Of a stretch of 64,000 nt of DNA, positions 1 through 12,586 are shown piece by piece (the first letter of the stretch is position 1; the number at the start of each line of letters is the position of its first letter). Source of the DNA: Isoetes taiwanensis (taxonomy: Eukaryota > Streptophyta > Lycopodiopsida > Isoetales > Isoetaceae). Below the pieces are notes generated by a model. The model was given only the letters and a program-made list of their open reading frames with translations. It was not told the DNA's origin and did no database searches. The position numbers and the translations under genes are program-made. The stretch is taken from positions 310,001-374,000 of the forward strand of contig JAJEKV010000184.1 of the NCBI GenBank assembly GCA_021234155.1, read 5' to 3'.

Positions 1-147
1 GACGCCATTTGCAACGTCTTCGTGATATAACGAGGACATCAAACATTGCATGCACACGCTTTAATAACGTTTCCCGCTCGTCGCAAATGACGTCGCCGTG
101 GCCCATGGATTCGTCGCAGCGCGACGTCACGTTGAATGTGCGACATC

Positions 148-253
148 ATATCACATGTGCAATGTATTAGCGACGTCATGGACGTCCCAAATATGGACAT
201 ATATCACATGTGCAATGTATTAGCGACGTCATGGACGTCCCAAATATGTACAA
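148..253. repeat. 53-bp tandem duplication in CACTA subterminal region
   Basis: A segment of about 53 bp containing TCACATGTGCAATGTATTAG, a GCGACGTC motif and CCCAAATATG occurs twice head to tail, with matching points at 151 and 204. Tandem subterminal units of this kind are typical of CACTA ends. Confidence 0.8.
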
Positions 254-322
254 AATATGTCCTTATGACGTCGCTCATATGTTGCTAAGATGTACATATA
301 TGTGACGCCCAAAATGTTTTTT

Positions 323-387
323 TGTGGACTTGAACCCCTAACCTCTGACTCATAAACCTGAGGTCTTACCAACACCTCAACAACTCG
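323..387 (-). other. tRNA-like (Pol III box) module inside the CACTA end
   Basis: Read on the minus strand, the segment has an A-box-like stretch (GTTGAGGTGTTGGTAAG), an anticodon-arm-like stem CTCA/TGAG around 352-365, and a good B box (GGGTTCAAGTCC). No complete acceptor stem can be paired, so it is not a functional tRNA gene. It is better seen as a tRNA-derived or SINE-head remnant. A comparable module occurs three times in the big CACTA element at 23724-24005. Confidence 0.45.
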
Positions 388-749
388 TATTTGTATGTAT
401 TCTATGGTCGCAATGAGATGTTGTAGTTGCAACATTTCACATTGTAATGATATTGCAGTTGCGACGTGATACGTCACTACTGCGGGGTGGCACATAGTAG
501 ACCATTTCGATGTCTGGCCAGACGTTCCAACTGTGATGTCTGACATTCTACCTGCAACGTATGAATTTTATGCAATGTCGTAGGAACGTACTCGATTTTT
601 GCCATTGCGACGTCTGATCAGACGTTCCAATGGGACGTTACATTTGCGACGACGTTTAAATTTTCTGCAATGTCATGGGAACGTACGTGATTTTTGCGAC
701 GTAGACATTACAACTGACGTCGCAAACAACCCATCCTCTAGTAGTGTCT

Positions 750-2900
750 GTTGGTATCCAAATCAAGGAATTAAAAGCGTTCTTATTGGAACAATATCTA
801 ATAAATATGTAAGAAGGTGCCTTAGCATCCATTTTCGCAGAAGCAACGGGAATTCTAATAAAAGCTCCACACTTAAACTTCTAATTATTTAAATGAGGGC
901 ACTTTACATGAGCACAATGTGCGAGGTATTTGAAAATCCAAATACGCATGAGGTATATGGTTCATCAAAAACGGTGCATTGCAATTGCCTCTCTCCAAAA
1001 CACTTTAGGATCCATAAATATCAAAGCATCCGTGTTTGAGTACATGTGTCCTTGTTTGTGGATCTCACCTCTGCCTTCAGATGGAATAATGTCTTCTCAA
1101 AAGAATAATCCGAAAACCTTCCTACCATATTTATGACAATTCCTTTAAAAGATTGTGATAGCTATGCAAATGCATGCACATCTTTTCATTCTCGGTTATG
1201 TCCACACTCATGGACTGTAACTCATCAAGCAGATCTTTCATCTGACAAACATAGATTAACTGAATCTAATGTTGAAAATACTCCAAGACATTAGCTCATA
1301 AACTTAAGGATGTGATTCAAGTGACTATTAAAAATAGTAGCACAGATCAAACTGCTGATTTTGATATTCCTAGCAGATCCAACATCAATATAAGGCAGAA
1401 AATTAGTGTAGAATGTAAAACCTTTGCAAATAAATACATCAGCAGAAAAAGTTAAGCCTTACTTCTAGCATGTAGTTAAAATCAGGTCAAGAAATAGAGA
1501 TAAAAACAACAAAGACAAGAAATTCCGGCAGTAAAGCTTAACCTTGTTTCACCATATTGCAAAGAAACCTCCTCCTCGAATGCAATGATGTGGAATCAAT
1601 CTAACGGCGCCCATGATAATGCTTTCCAAATGGAATGTGAGAGGAAGAAGCTTCTGCTCCCATCAATCTTAGGTTTTTGCTGGCAGGACTTTGCTAAAAG
1701 ACAATACATATAGAAAACAGAAATACATGAGTCTCAACCATTACAGTAAATGACTAAAGTTAATGCAAGTGTGTGGACATTAGACCTGCTCATTAGTAGT
1801 TGCCACGCAATAAGACCTTCAAATTATAGTAAGACCATTATTGGAAAAATGTAACAAATATACAATTGTAAATCCAACCTATTATGCTAAATATTTTGTC
1901 ATAATAGTTCCAACTACAACATCTCCTTACCTTGGTGCATCATGAATATTATTGATTAAAAGCAACAAACAACATGGATACAATACATTAGAAGATATCA
2001 CCAATTAAAATATCTCAAATCTGAAACATGAAAATTGGGCTTGTTTTGATTAGTAAAAACCATTTGATCTAGTGTGCTTTTATGACGGGGGAGAGAAAAA
2101 AGAAAAACTCGTAATTAGTCATTCTAGTATTAAAATTACTGACTAATCAGACATCCTCTTTCTGGGCGAATACTTTCCATACTAATAGGGTAGCCATCCA
2201 TTAGAGGAAAGTTAATGGAAAAGCAAAGGTTTAACTTTATACTAATTAGAAAGTATATTAGGAAACATAATCAAATGAAAAAGAACTTAATTGTACTAAT
2301 TAGATACTAAGTCTTTGTAAACTTCCCATTTAACAAGATAATATGCTTCTTTCCAAAATTGATATTATTGTTTTTACCCTTTGAGATCATTTAGTTCCTA
2401 TGAGGAAAGTCGGCACAAATGTTGAAAGCTTTTATTTTGCTTATGCATCTAATAATTTAAGATTTGGTCATTTTGTAAGATTAATTAGGTAGGTTGCCCT
2501 AGATTTCTATAATTATCTTCACAATATTTATTTAAAATATTGATAGGAATTTTATACTCCATTGCAGGCATTGAAGCACCAATAAATTATAGGCTATTAT
2601 TCCTTTTGCTAATCTGCCTTATAGCATGAGCATTTGGAAAACAATTTAATGATAAAATATGTTTCTAGTAAACCTATATAAGGATTGTACCAAGGATTGT
2701 GTGCATAAGAGAACATGAAATATGTTATTTGTACGTGTTCATATATTGAATTGGAATTTGTAGCACAAGAAATTTATCACAGCAATGTCGTCATGTTAAC
2801 TTGGAAAGATGTCATTGTAATGTTGATGAAGAATTAGAACCTTCATGTGTGGTAGAAAATCGGAAGGTAGCATAAGGATTATATATTGTTTTAGCAATAT
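750..2900. other. AT-rich stretch without a recognised gene
   Basis: About 2.1 kb between the CACTA end and the Helitron. Short minus-strand stretches near 750-880, 960-1115 and 1550-1690 read like decayed coding exons, but I recognise no family and no two of them join convincingly. The remainder is AT-rich without clear repeats, RNA genes or termini. Confidence 0.5.
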
Positions 2901-3249
2901 ACTAGTAACGGTGCCCAGCGTTGCTGGGTATAAGTTGGGTACCTCAATGCTCCCAACTCGGAGAGTGAGCCTACTTATCTTTTGTCTAAGAATTTTTATT
3001 GCGGTGGTCTTTTAAAGCTAGATACTTTTTCAAACACAGAAGGTGGGCCTTCATTTTTCAAAGATTCTGCAATATCATATGTAGAATGCAATAATAGTGT
3101 GTAATTGATAGGCCAACAACGCTCCCAACTCGGAAGGTGAGCCTACTTATTCTCTAACAATTTTTCGGAGCCTACTTATTTTCTAGATGCTTTTAGAATG
3201 CAATAATAGTGCATAATTGATAGGCCAACATTGCACTATTCAATGTTTT

Positions 3250-4536
3250 TAGCTTTTATTCACGGATTCAAGATTTCTGTAAAGCAAATCAAGTGGAAGA
3301 CTTGAAAACTGCTAAAAGGGAAGAGTGCAATGGGTTGCGGATATTGCTAGAACAGGGATGCAGGCATGTGCAATGCAAATAAAATGGATGAGTTCATGTA
3401 TTCCAAAATGTATGCTAGAAAGCAATTATACCCATGTGCTAACTTGCAATGGGCTGATTGATGGCGTCTCTAAAAGGCACACAAATTTCGAGCAAACGGA
3501 TACTTTTACATAACATCATCAATTCATGGGCTTTGCATGACAACTATGTTGTGTACGCTCGAGAACTCCTTGCAGGAATGCTTGAAGGGGTTGGGTCCAT
3601 GATGAACAGCCTAAATACATGGCAATCATAAATCTGTGACAGCATCTAAGGCATTAAGTAGTTAATCCAGACTAAATGGTATTTAAGCACAGAGGATGTG
3701 AGGAGATGTTAATATTTTATTTAGTAATACCTCTATAGAGTTCGATGCACATAATGATAAACAATTTGTGCAATCATGAAAACTATCATTATATTTGTTC
3801 TTATCTAAATGTGAGTATTCGGAAGGAATGGATTAAAATGATGGAGTATTGAATTCATGCTCGGCTGAAGACTATTGATGCACAAACAGACAATAGCAAC
3901 TATGATATATGTGCCTTCAATATCTGGAAACCTAGAGCTTAAGGATCATTCTGGCTTAGCATGTTACTGTGCTGGAGAAGAAGAAAAAACAATCTTGGAT
4001 GGACTAATATACTATTTGCAGCAAGCATACTATTAACAGACTATAAGATATCATCTGCTTCATTTCTTCTCTTGGGTCACATGCTAAGTAGATCTGTACA
4101 CTAAATTGGTGAGACAGGATAATTTGTTGCTGATGCATGATCCATGATAAATGTCACAAACAGAATCATTATGGCACACTACACGGTCAAATGGAGAAGG
4201 AAATGGCATGTTTGTAGGCTCCATTATGCAATCATTATATTCCTTTGTAGCTTCCATTATTACATCATTGCCCCGAGCATTCATCAATGGCTCCGTTGTA
4301 AAGACCTGCTGCTGTTGCTGCAGCATTATAGGACATACGTCAATGTGTGAAGTCTCTTACATAATACAATAGGGCAACAATGCATGAATAGAGCACATTG
4401 CGTATTAAAACGAAAGAAAATTCGAACTTGAAGCAGGATATCATGGCACTTGCAAATAGATTGGAGCAGTGAACAAAGGATCCACCTGGTAAATTGCAAA
4501 CTAAACTTCCATGTAGAGATGAGCGAAAGCACAAAA
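3250..4536. other. Interior of the Helitron without a recognised gene
   Basis: The stretch between the Helitron 3' end and the PIP5K fragment is AT-rich. A minus-strand ORF at 4084-4326 starts with five glutamines (CAG/CAA run), but no domain is recognisable and it may be chance. Nothing else can be supported here. Confidence 0.4.
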
Positions 4537-5110
4537 CTATAATAGCACGAACTTTGACCTCAATTTCATGAATCTATCATCATGAGAACGGTAAAAGACA
4601 CTCCCACCTTCTCGAGGAGACGAAAATTCCCTGAGGGCAGCAAATATTATCTGCAGCATCAATCTTAAGAGACCTGCCAATTACCAAACATCAGATTGTG
4701 CACACTACAAAAGTGACATAAATTGAACCAAAATTATACCACAGGTGTACAGTCTACCTACAGACAGCAGAACAAAAGTTTTTCCATTTAAAATCAAAAG
4801 GCTGGTGCCACAGTATTAGCTCAGATCCTGCTGGAAATCTTATCTGTAAGACAGCATGCGGTCCAAAATGAAGGGGACCTATGTCCTGCCTCGACTCCTA
4901 CATCACCTTTCCAACAGAACATGTGTTCCAGAAATATTTGAAAAATTTAAGCACCGAATCATAAGCAGGTTGAAAAGACTATTCTAGAAAGAATCAAGTC
5001 TCACCTGATACCGAGTTGAAGGCCCATCAATTGATCATAACTTCTTGATCTCTTTTGACTGCCTTCATTGCCATCTTCTGGTGCCTTTGAGTGGAAAAAC
5101 ATGTATGCTG
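4537..5110 (-). pseudogene. Phosphatidylinositol 4-phosphate 5-kinase (PIP5K) pseudogene fragment
   Basis: Three consecutive exons of a plant PIP5K are readable on the minus strand. Exon A (about 5110-5005) ends RSYDQLMGLQLGIR before a GTGAG donor and matches the RSYDLMLNLQLGIR stretch at the start of the plant PIP5K lipid-kinase core. Exon B (about 4918-4758) begins SVGKVM, has an in-frame stop right after it, and later reads PFDFKWKNFCSAVCR before a GTAGAC donor. Exon C (4673-4537), after a GCAG acceptor, reads SLKIDAAD, then after a frameshift LREFSSPREGGSVFY and SHDDRFMK, the family's IDAADYMMS...SGSVFYLSHDDRF block. The catalytic region is absent. The stop, the frameshift and a short deletion make it a pseudogene. 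The enzyme normally makes PI(4,5)P2 at membranes. Retained introns rule out a processed copy; capture by the surrounding Helitron is the likely origin. Confidence 0.75.
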
Positions 5111-5712
5111 TGTTTTACTATCTCATCTATCAAAACACCTTGTATATATTCTCTCTCCATAACAGGAGTTTCTATGCGGTCCATGTTGCCAAAGAATCCC
5201 TTTCTATAGTAGATGCCACAAACAAATTTACCTATTTGCCGAACGAAGGCATCAAGGAAGGCTTTCTAGTGCGGTATCAAGATGGTGAAGGCATTCCTTA
5301 AAAATCCTGTTCTATTGAACCCCACTGCAAATCATAGCCACTGCAAATCATAGCCACGAAAACCATCCGCTTCAAGGCACAATCATCCTTTGCTTCAGGA
5401 GTGGCTCCGGATCCTTAAGAGCCTTAGCTCGCATAGCCATGCCCATTCATAACTGAGCAGCTAGATGAGAACAACGCGCAAAAACAAAAACGTAAGGCAA
5501 AACCCTCATGTAAGAAGAGTCGATGTGCTGCACTCCGGCTAATGGAAAAAAAAAAAGGCTTCGATAATAAAAGGGCCATTGAAAAAAAAAAGGACTTCGA
5601 TTTAAAAAAAGGGCTTCGTTTGGACCCTTTGATCTGGGCAGGTCATTTGTGGCCGTCGGATCTAGGGCTGGATCCAAATCCAGGAATTACGATATAACAT
5701 TATAATATATGA

Positions 5713-6284
5713 TGATACTTGCAAACTCTACCAGAATCTAAGGCCAATAACTAATTTTTCTAATAGTTGCATGGGTCGGCAATTGGTAGGTAACAATCTC
5801 TCGCTCTAGAAGAATTGTCAAAAAACAAAGTGTCATGGCCCCATTTCTTTGGCACAATTTATGCTTCTTTTGTTAGATCATTTCTTTGGCAACACGATGT
5901 CTTGTCATTGAACAAAATTTTACCCTGATGCATAACACAAAGTATAGAAATGAGCTTTTTGCATTTGGTTGGCTTTTGTGGTCAATCTGGAAGAGAAAGA
6001 GATTGTATATGGCATGGACACTTTACATGAGATTCTTCTTCAATGTTCTCATGATGAAATTGTTATGGCTTATAATTGTTCTTCTCTATCAAGAGGAAAA
6101 GGTACTGATATGGACAAATGCTTAGACATATAGGTGTGTCCACTAGGATAAGGGTGAAAGGATGCTAGGGTGTACCATCTAAAGTACTTTTTAAAAAGTG
6201 CAAAACTACACAGGAAAGTACCTCGTCTTAATAAATAATAAGTTTAAGATTGATTCATTCATTTTAGTCTCTGATAGTATTGCA
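5713..6284. other. Unassigned sequence between Helitron and LINE
   Basis: About 570 bp. A plus-strand ORF of 79 codons at 5886-6125 has no recognisable domain. I see nothing else supportable. Confidence 0.4.
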
Positions 6285-6298
6285 ATCCTCGTAATATT

Positions 6299-7754
6299 GA
6301 TGCTAGCTCCTGAGGGTAAGATACAGGCTTTGGATAAGATTGTTCGAAATTTTGTGTGGGGCGGGGATGATGAAGGGGTGGTTGTTAAAGTGGCTTGGTG
6401 GAAGTGTCTCCGCCCCCGGGAGGATGGGGGCTTGGCCATTCTGGATTTAGCGCTGCATAGTAAGGTGTTGGTCTCCAAGTTTGTTTGGAGCATTCTGCAG
6501 GATGGAGCATCTTCTCCTGGTGCGGCGCTGTTGTTGCAGTCTCTTCACCATTGTGTGGCATTTGGGAAGCCGATGCATTGCATGTGGAGTTGCCACGAAC
6601 TTTGTTGTATGGTCTCCGGCCTTTCCCGCATGCATCCCCTTTTCTCACAGGAGTGTTGCGGGCTTGGGATCATGTGCGTGTGCTCTTCCAGCTAGATTAT
6701 GCCTCAGTTTATCACCACTCTTCTCCTTTCTTGTGGGTTCCTTTACCCCTCGCGCACTTGCCCTTAGGTGCCATGTGCATGCTCGGGCCTGGAGGCCCGT
6801 TGGGAAGAGCTCTTTGTGCTCACCTTGGAGGATTGGTATTGGGGTGGTCAGCTAGCTTCATGGGAGCTCTTCGAGCTTCGCTTTTCGCTGAGGGGCAGTG
6901 GCCAGGGCTATCACGGGAACAAGTGGCGGGGAGTATACGCTACACATACCTATAGTCCCTCTCGGGATGATGTGGTGGTGCGGGTTTGGAAGGTTCATCC
7001 GGATGTTGTGTCTTCTTGCTTTGTGCGGTCTTCTTACCGGTCTGGCTATTCATGACACACCGCCCCTTCCGGGCAAGTGGTCTCTGCGGCTTCAGGGTTC
7101 TCGATGGCCTTCGGTTTGGGCGTGGACATGGAGCTCACTTCCCCAGAAGGTTAGGGTGCTTCGTGGCGGTGGTGCACCGCCATCGGGGTGAATGCCCTTG
7201 TGAGTCGGTTTAGGCGGGTGTGAGCCCTCTACGCCCTTGTTGTGGCCTTCATCATTGAGGCGTGGAGCATTGTGCGGATTTATGCCCTCACTTGCGGGCT
7301 GCCGGGATTGGGTTAGGGCTCTGTTTGGTGAGATTGACTAGCTAATAGCGATTGCCGCTTCATGTGTATCCCGGTGCTTGGCCGTTCTTGCAAAGCAAGC
7401 CTTGCATCTGTGGGCGTGGCTTGGTTGGTGTGGCTGATTTAGGCGGCGGTTGTGGATCTTCGGGGGATTGTGACTGCAGCCTCTCCGATTCCTCGACTTC
7501 GGTACAAGCTATTTCAAAGCTTTACGGTGTTCGGGAGTAGTAGAGCGGAAGTTTGCCATTTGTCGGGACTTCTTGGGTGTTGTAGATGGTGATGGTCGGT
7601 TTGTACAGCAGTAGAGTTGCAGTTTTTCTGTGAGTTTGTTGTGGAGTGTCGAGGTATCGCTGTCTCTTTGGGGCAGTTCTCCTTCCTCCTCACTTGCTTT
7701 GTAACATTACCATTCTTTTAATATATTGATGACACAGTTCTTCAAAAAAAAAAA
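6299..7754 (+). mobile_element. 5'-truncated LINE (L1-like) with target-site duplication and poly(A)
   Basis: The element is bracketed by a 14-bp TSD, ATCCTCGTAATATT, at 6285-6298 and 7755-7768, the right copy directly following a 12-base A tract. The first part translates to the conserved region downstream of the L1 reverse transcriptase: IVRNFVWGGDDEG, then VAWWKCLRPREDGGLAIL and SKVLVSKFVWSIL. The frame breaks repeatedly after about 6660, where other frames still read LINE-like (PFLTGVLRAWDHVR). The reverse transcriptase and endonuclease domains are missing, so only the 3' end was inserted. The last 150 bp recur at 42870-43010 as a second, much shorter insertion. Confidence 0.9.
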
Positions 7755-7768
7755 ATCCTCGTAATATT

Positions 7769-8636
<868 letters not shown>

Positions 8637-9640
8637 CATTTTTATGTCATGCCACATTGGCAGCGTCCATGAGGACATATGATGGACCCCCAGAGACTTG
8701 AACGCAAGATCCCTTAATTGCACCTATCATTTAGGTATGCATTCAAAGATATTTGTTCAAAGCCAAAAATACGATAATATACTTAAGATTATTTTAATAT
8801 TTTAACTTAAAGGTCAAAAGTAACTTGAACTTATTCTTGAACATGGTGGGTGCAAATGCACCCTACTTCTCTATTCCTTTCTTTCGCTAGTTCTCATTAT
8901 ATTCACATTAATATAGTCATGGCGGAGGCTCAACTCTTAGCGGTCTTGGTCATTGTGGGTATCTTATTCCTGATCTGATATTCTGGGCATCATGCGTCTG
9001 CCCCTCCAGCCCTGCCTACAGTAGCAATGCCAGAGCTCATTAACAGTACATTTTGAGCCATCAAAGTACTATTTGGGATTAGTATAGTTTGTAAGTACTT
9101 GAACACGTAATCTGTAACTCATCCTATTACTGCAACCATCATTTATACTTATCAAATGTTTCTCTAATAATTTCTTTTTGACCTAGGTGTGCTAGTTTTC
9201 TCCACAGTTAATCATAATTGCACTCATAGGGAGGATGAGGAAGGCAAAGGTGAAGGTAAGCATATTTTTCTATGCGCTTTATCCTCCAATTAGGTATGTA
9301 GGTTTATACATGGAGTTTTGTTGTGTAGAGGAAGGGGAAGAGTTTAGAGAAAATAGGAGGAGGACTCCACGAGGTAGGGGCAATGATGCCGATGCTCCGA
9401 GTAACCCGGGTTTGGGTATTAAGGTAGTTTTTTTTTTCTTTTTTTTTTTAATAAATGCTTTGTTTTTTGTGTGATATTTGTAGTTTCTGTAGCTCCTTTG
9501 CAACTCCCCGCCTTCCTCGCAAACATGTTTCTGAATCTAGTCTACTAGCAATTAGCTTCTGCATTGCAAGAAGATTCTAAACATCCATATTGGCAAGCAC
9601 TTGTTCCATGTCCTTGGAGTCAGGGATGGTGGTGGACGCC
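8637..9640. other. Unassigned sequence before the TTCTA-tailed non-LTR element
   Basis: About 1 kb. Near 8685-8720 there is a tRNA-like B box read on the minus strand (GCGTTCAAGTC), too isolated to call a SINE. A T-rich tract lies at 9427-9450. No gene is recognised. Confidence 0.35.
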
Positions 9641-9649
9641 ATTGATATT

Positions 9650-11975
9650 TATCCTTTGTGAGCCAGATACGCGACATAATTCAGAATTATAAGTCTGTTT
9701 TGAAACGCAAGAAGGCACGCTTTGTTGCTGAGCATCAGAAGCAAATGTTTGAATTACTGCTACGTGAGCCTCGGACCTTCTGGCGCAAACTATTATATCG
9801 ACCACCTCCTACCCTTGGACATATTTCTATGCAGCAATGGGATGAGCGATTGGTCCACTTATATGATCATCCTGGGGTCCTTAATTCTGTGCCTCCTTTG
9901 GTAGGTGATATTCTTCAATTCACAGAGGAGGAAGTCAAAGAAGGACTGCGGCATCTATCTAATGGCAAGTCTCCTGATCTTCAAGGTTTGCAAGCAAAAT
10001 TGCTTAAATGGGGGGGGTCCGCTATTGCTTCCAATCATCACTACTCTTTTAAATCAAGCTTTGCAAGAAGGCTTGCCAGAAACTTGGGCTGTCAGTAAGG
10101 TCGTACCAATTTACAACGGTTGATAAGCATGACCCTTCTAATTATCGCATGATCATGGTAAGTTCCATATTTTCAAAGCTCTTAGCCAGTCTTACTGAGA
10201 AGCAGTTGACATCATGGGCGTAACATCGGTGTAATGCGTCTTTGTAGGGAAAAGCGAGCTTTTCGTCCATGCCATTCTACAATAGACCATATTTTCACAT
10301 TGCGCATGCTTATTGAACATAGTCGACGTTTGAAACAAGACCTCTATATATGCTTTATGGATTTTACTTCTGCTTTTGATACAGTACCACGTGAGCTTCT
10401 TTGGCAGCGCTTGCAGGCACTTGGGGTTCCACAAGATCTTCAAAATGCAGTTTATCGGCTCTATGAAAGGGTTTTTGCTAAATTTCCAGCATCGGGTACT
10501 CAAATCACTAGCAATATTGGAGTTCGTCAGGGTTGCCCTTTATCTCCTACACTCTTTGGCTTGTACATTGATCAATTGGAAGAATGGCTTGATAATCATG
10601 GCGGTGGAGGTCCACATTTGACACACTATATCATTAGGCAACTATGTTTCACCGGCACATACATTTGCTAGTATGCAAAGAACATTTACATGCTCGCTTG
10701 CGGTTTACGTGAGACATGCGTGTTAATCTCAAAAGACCAAGCTTTTGGTAGTTCAATCTGCTTCGTCACAATGTTCCCCTATGCACTATGATAGCCGAAG
10801 TTGAAGTTGTAGATAGCTACAAGTATCTTGGTGTAGAATTGCGAAGAACACACTTTGGGAATTAATGTATTACCAAGCGGGTGGCTGCTGGATGGAGAGC
10901 ACTCGATGCAATGCAAAACAATTGTTTTCGCGAGAAATTCATGATTGGCCACGGAAAGGCCACTTGTTTTGAAGCTTTGGTAGAGCCTGTTTTACTATAT
11001 GGCTCGAAGTGTGGGGGGCCCGCCATTAGTGCTAGTGCTTGGGAGAGCTTGGGCGGGTGCAAAAGTCCTTTCTCACTTACGACCTCGGAATTAAAACAAC
11101 GGTGCCCTATTCTTTTACAAGAGCGGGTTTTGGCCTCTTCAACATTACGCCATGAAGCGCCATCTCCCACTATATCCGCAAAGGTGCACCACATGGATGA
11201 TGTTAGGTATCCCGTTCTTGCACTTGCCATGGCTGAATCTCCTCGGCGTTTGAAAGCGATGTTGGAAAGAGCATTGCACTACATGGTTTGCCCGTTGGAA
11301 CAGGTAAACCTGAGCAATGCTTGATGCTTCCCGATTCGATCCCGAGCTTTTGCAACAATATCTCAATGGTTGTTTTTCTCAAAAGATATGGGATGCGGTT
11401 ACTTTTGGCCCAAGTGGAAAACCGGTCATTATCATGCACACATAAATCCCACCTTGGCACCCGGGGCCCCAAGCTTATTTGCTTGCTTCATTGTCCAGGA
11501 ACAAGCTTGTAGCTATTGCATCAATTCGCGCGGGGTCCCGCGGTGCTACGAATTGAGCGGTGTAGATGGGGCGGCCGCAATTGCCGGAAGAGACTATGTG
11601 CTGTTGCCGATTGGGTTATTGAAGATGAAAGCCATACTCTTCTCGAGTTGCCCCGCTTTTGGGACAGTCCGGAATCATTTTTTGACCTTAGCATTCCATT
11701 CCACGCTTCCACAACTTCTCAGAGCACCATCTGTGCATGACTTGGCATTATACATACTTGAGGTTCTAGATAAACATCTGCAGTTACTGAGCCTTCAGTA
11801 GTCATTATCTCCGCTTGTCTAGTATCATCATTACTGCAAAGGTTTTTCCCTTGAAAACCTTTCGAGGCAGGGGTTTTTTAATCCTAGTAGTAATGATTGT
11901 ACTAGCCCATTGTATGGGTCCCATGACCTATTGGTCTCCGTGGACGTTAAAAAAACTATTCTATTCTATTCTATT
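9650..11975 (+). mobile_element. Non-LTR retrotransposon remnant with (TTCTA)n tail, copy 1
   Basis: Reverse-transcriptase blocks appear in order across frames: LPETWAVSKVVPIY near 10070-10115, FRPCHSTIDHIFTLRMLIEH (10258-10320), CFMDFTSAFDTVPRELLW (10353-10400) and GVRQGCPLSPTLFGLYIDQ (10519-10575). The catalytic YxDD block is not readable. Post-RT sequence follows (LVEPVLLYGSKCGG at about 10975), then the C-terminal RIERCRWGG and IEDESHTLLELP (about 11550-11660), a degenerate zinc-knuckle region. At least four frameshifts make it dead. The 3' untranslated part (11815-11945) ends in TTCTATTCTATTCTATTC instead of poly(A), and its last 130 bp recur inverted at 16119-16290. Short-repeat tails are typical of RTE/I-type elements, not L1. 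The 5' limit is not defined. Confidence 0.8.
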
Positions 11976-12105
11976 CCTTGCCTTTGCTCGATGTCGCAAC
12001 TAGAAAAAAATATAAAATATTAGAATCTATGAAATAACATCTGAAATATCTCGAAGATCATAAGAAACACAAACCAGCTAGAACCATTGATGGATCAAAC
12101 ATCTA

Positions 12106-12378
12106 TGGGTGTAAATTCTTTGGTGGTGTACAACTTTCCGCGACAGCACTTAGCACATAAAGCACTTAGCTAATACAAAGTTTGATGTTACGAAATAATT
12201 ATATTAGTTGGTACCTCATTTTTCCTACTTTAATGTTTTAAAGACACGTTTATTATTTGTAATACTCAATTTTCAAACACAATATGCATGTCAAATTCAC
12301 GTTGGATGTGAGATTTTTAGCAGTTAAAGCACTTGTCTGGACAGTGCTTTTTGACCACCAGTAAAGAATTTACACCCC
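12106..12378. mobile_element. 273-bp MITE-like element with terminal inverted repeats
   Basis: The left end TGGGTGTAAATTCTTT and the right end, read inverted, GGGGTGTAAATTCTTT match for 15 of 16 bases, and similarity continues inward through GGTGG and a shared GCACT. TA flanks both ends (12104-12105 and 12379-12380). The size, TA target and lack of coding potential fit a MITE of the Tc1/mariner type. The superfamily call is inference. Confidence 0.6.
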
Positions 12379-12586
12379 TATAGAAATTTAGTTAAAAAAA
12401 TAATAATTCTCTCTAAAACAAATGCAATTTTGTAACAAGCAACAAGTTACCTAGAAACCAAACATCTATAAAAATTTAGTCGAAAAAACTTTAATTCTCT
12501 AGAACAAAATGCACTTTCGTAATGAGCGGCCAAGAACAATTATATGGATATCAACATCGTAATAAAGTAGCTATTTCATTCTCTTA

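Larger units (their letters stand above)
1..746. mobile_element. Right end of a CACTA (CMC/En-Spm) transposon, cut by the window edge
   Basis: The stretch is dense in GCGACGTC-type motifs, the usual look of CACTA subterminal repeats, and ends at 746 in CTAGTAGTG. Read from the other strand this is CACTACTAGAGGATGGG, a canonical CACTA terminus. The three bases after it (TCT, 747-749) would be the target duplication, but the left end is outside the window so it cannot be confirmed. No transposase is visible in the part shown. It shares the GCGACGTC motif and general end structure with the large element at 22770-37458, but the first bases of the two termini differ, so they are related and not copies of one another. 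Confidence 0.8.
2902..5712 (-). mobile_element. Probable non-autonomous Helitron carrying PIP5K exons
   Basis: On the minus strand the left edge is a Helitron-type 3' terminus: a 6-bp stem hairpin CCCAGC-AAC-GCTGGG (2914-2928), eight bases, then CTAG at 2905-2902 followed by host T. The same terminus, slightly diverged, occurs at 54118. The proposed 5' end at about 5712 begins TCATATATTATAATG after a host A, matching the TC plus AT-rich start of Helitrons and the A/T target dinucleotide. An alternative start three bases further right also fits. No Rep/helicase gene is present. The element carries decayed exons of a PIP5K gene with introns retained, on the same strand, as expected of gene capture. 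The 3' end is firm; the 5' end is inferred. Confidence 0.6.

Noticed and set aside
750-1115. Minus-strand blocks that read like exons (SEGRGEIHKQGHMYSNTDAL and PVASAKMDAKAPSYIFIRY)
   Set aside because: The composition is protein-like, but I could not name a family, and the splice borders joining the blocks are not convincing.
4084-4326. Minus-strand ORF beginning with a glutamine run
   Set aside because: No domain, no splice context and no relation to the PIP5K fragment beside it. It is kept as unassigned sequence.
5068-5301. Plus-strand 77-codon ORF overlapping the PIP5K fragment
   Set aside because: It is the antisense shadow of the PIP5K-like exon region and has no recognisable domain.
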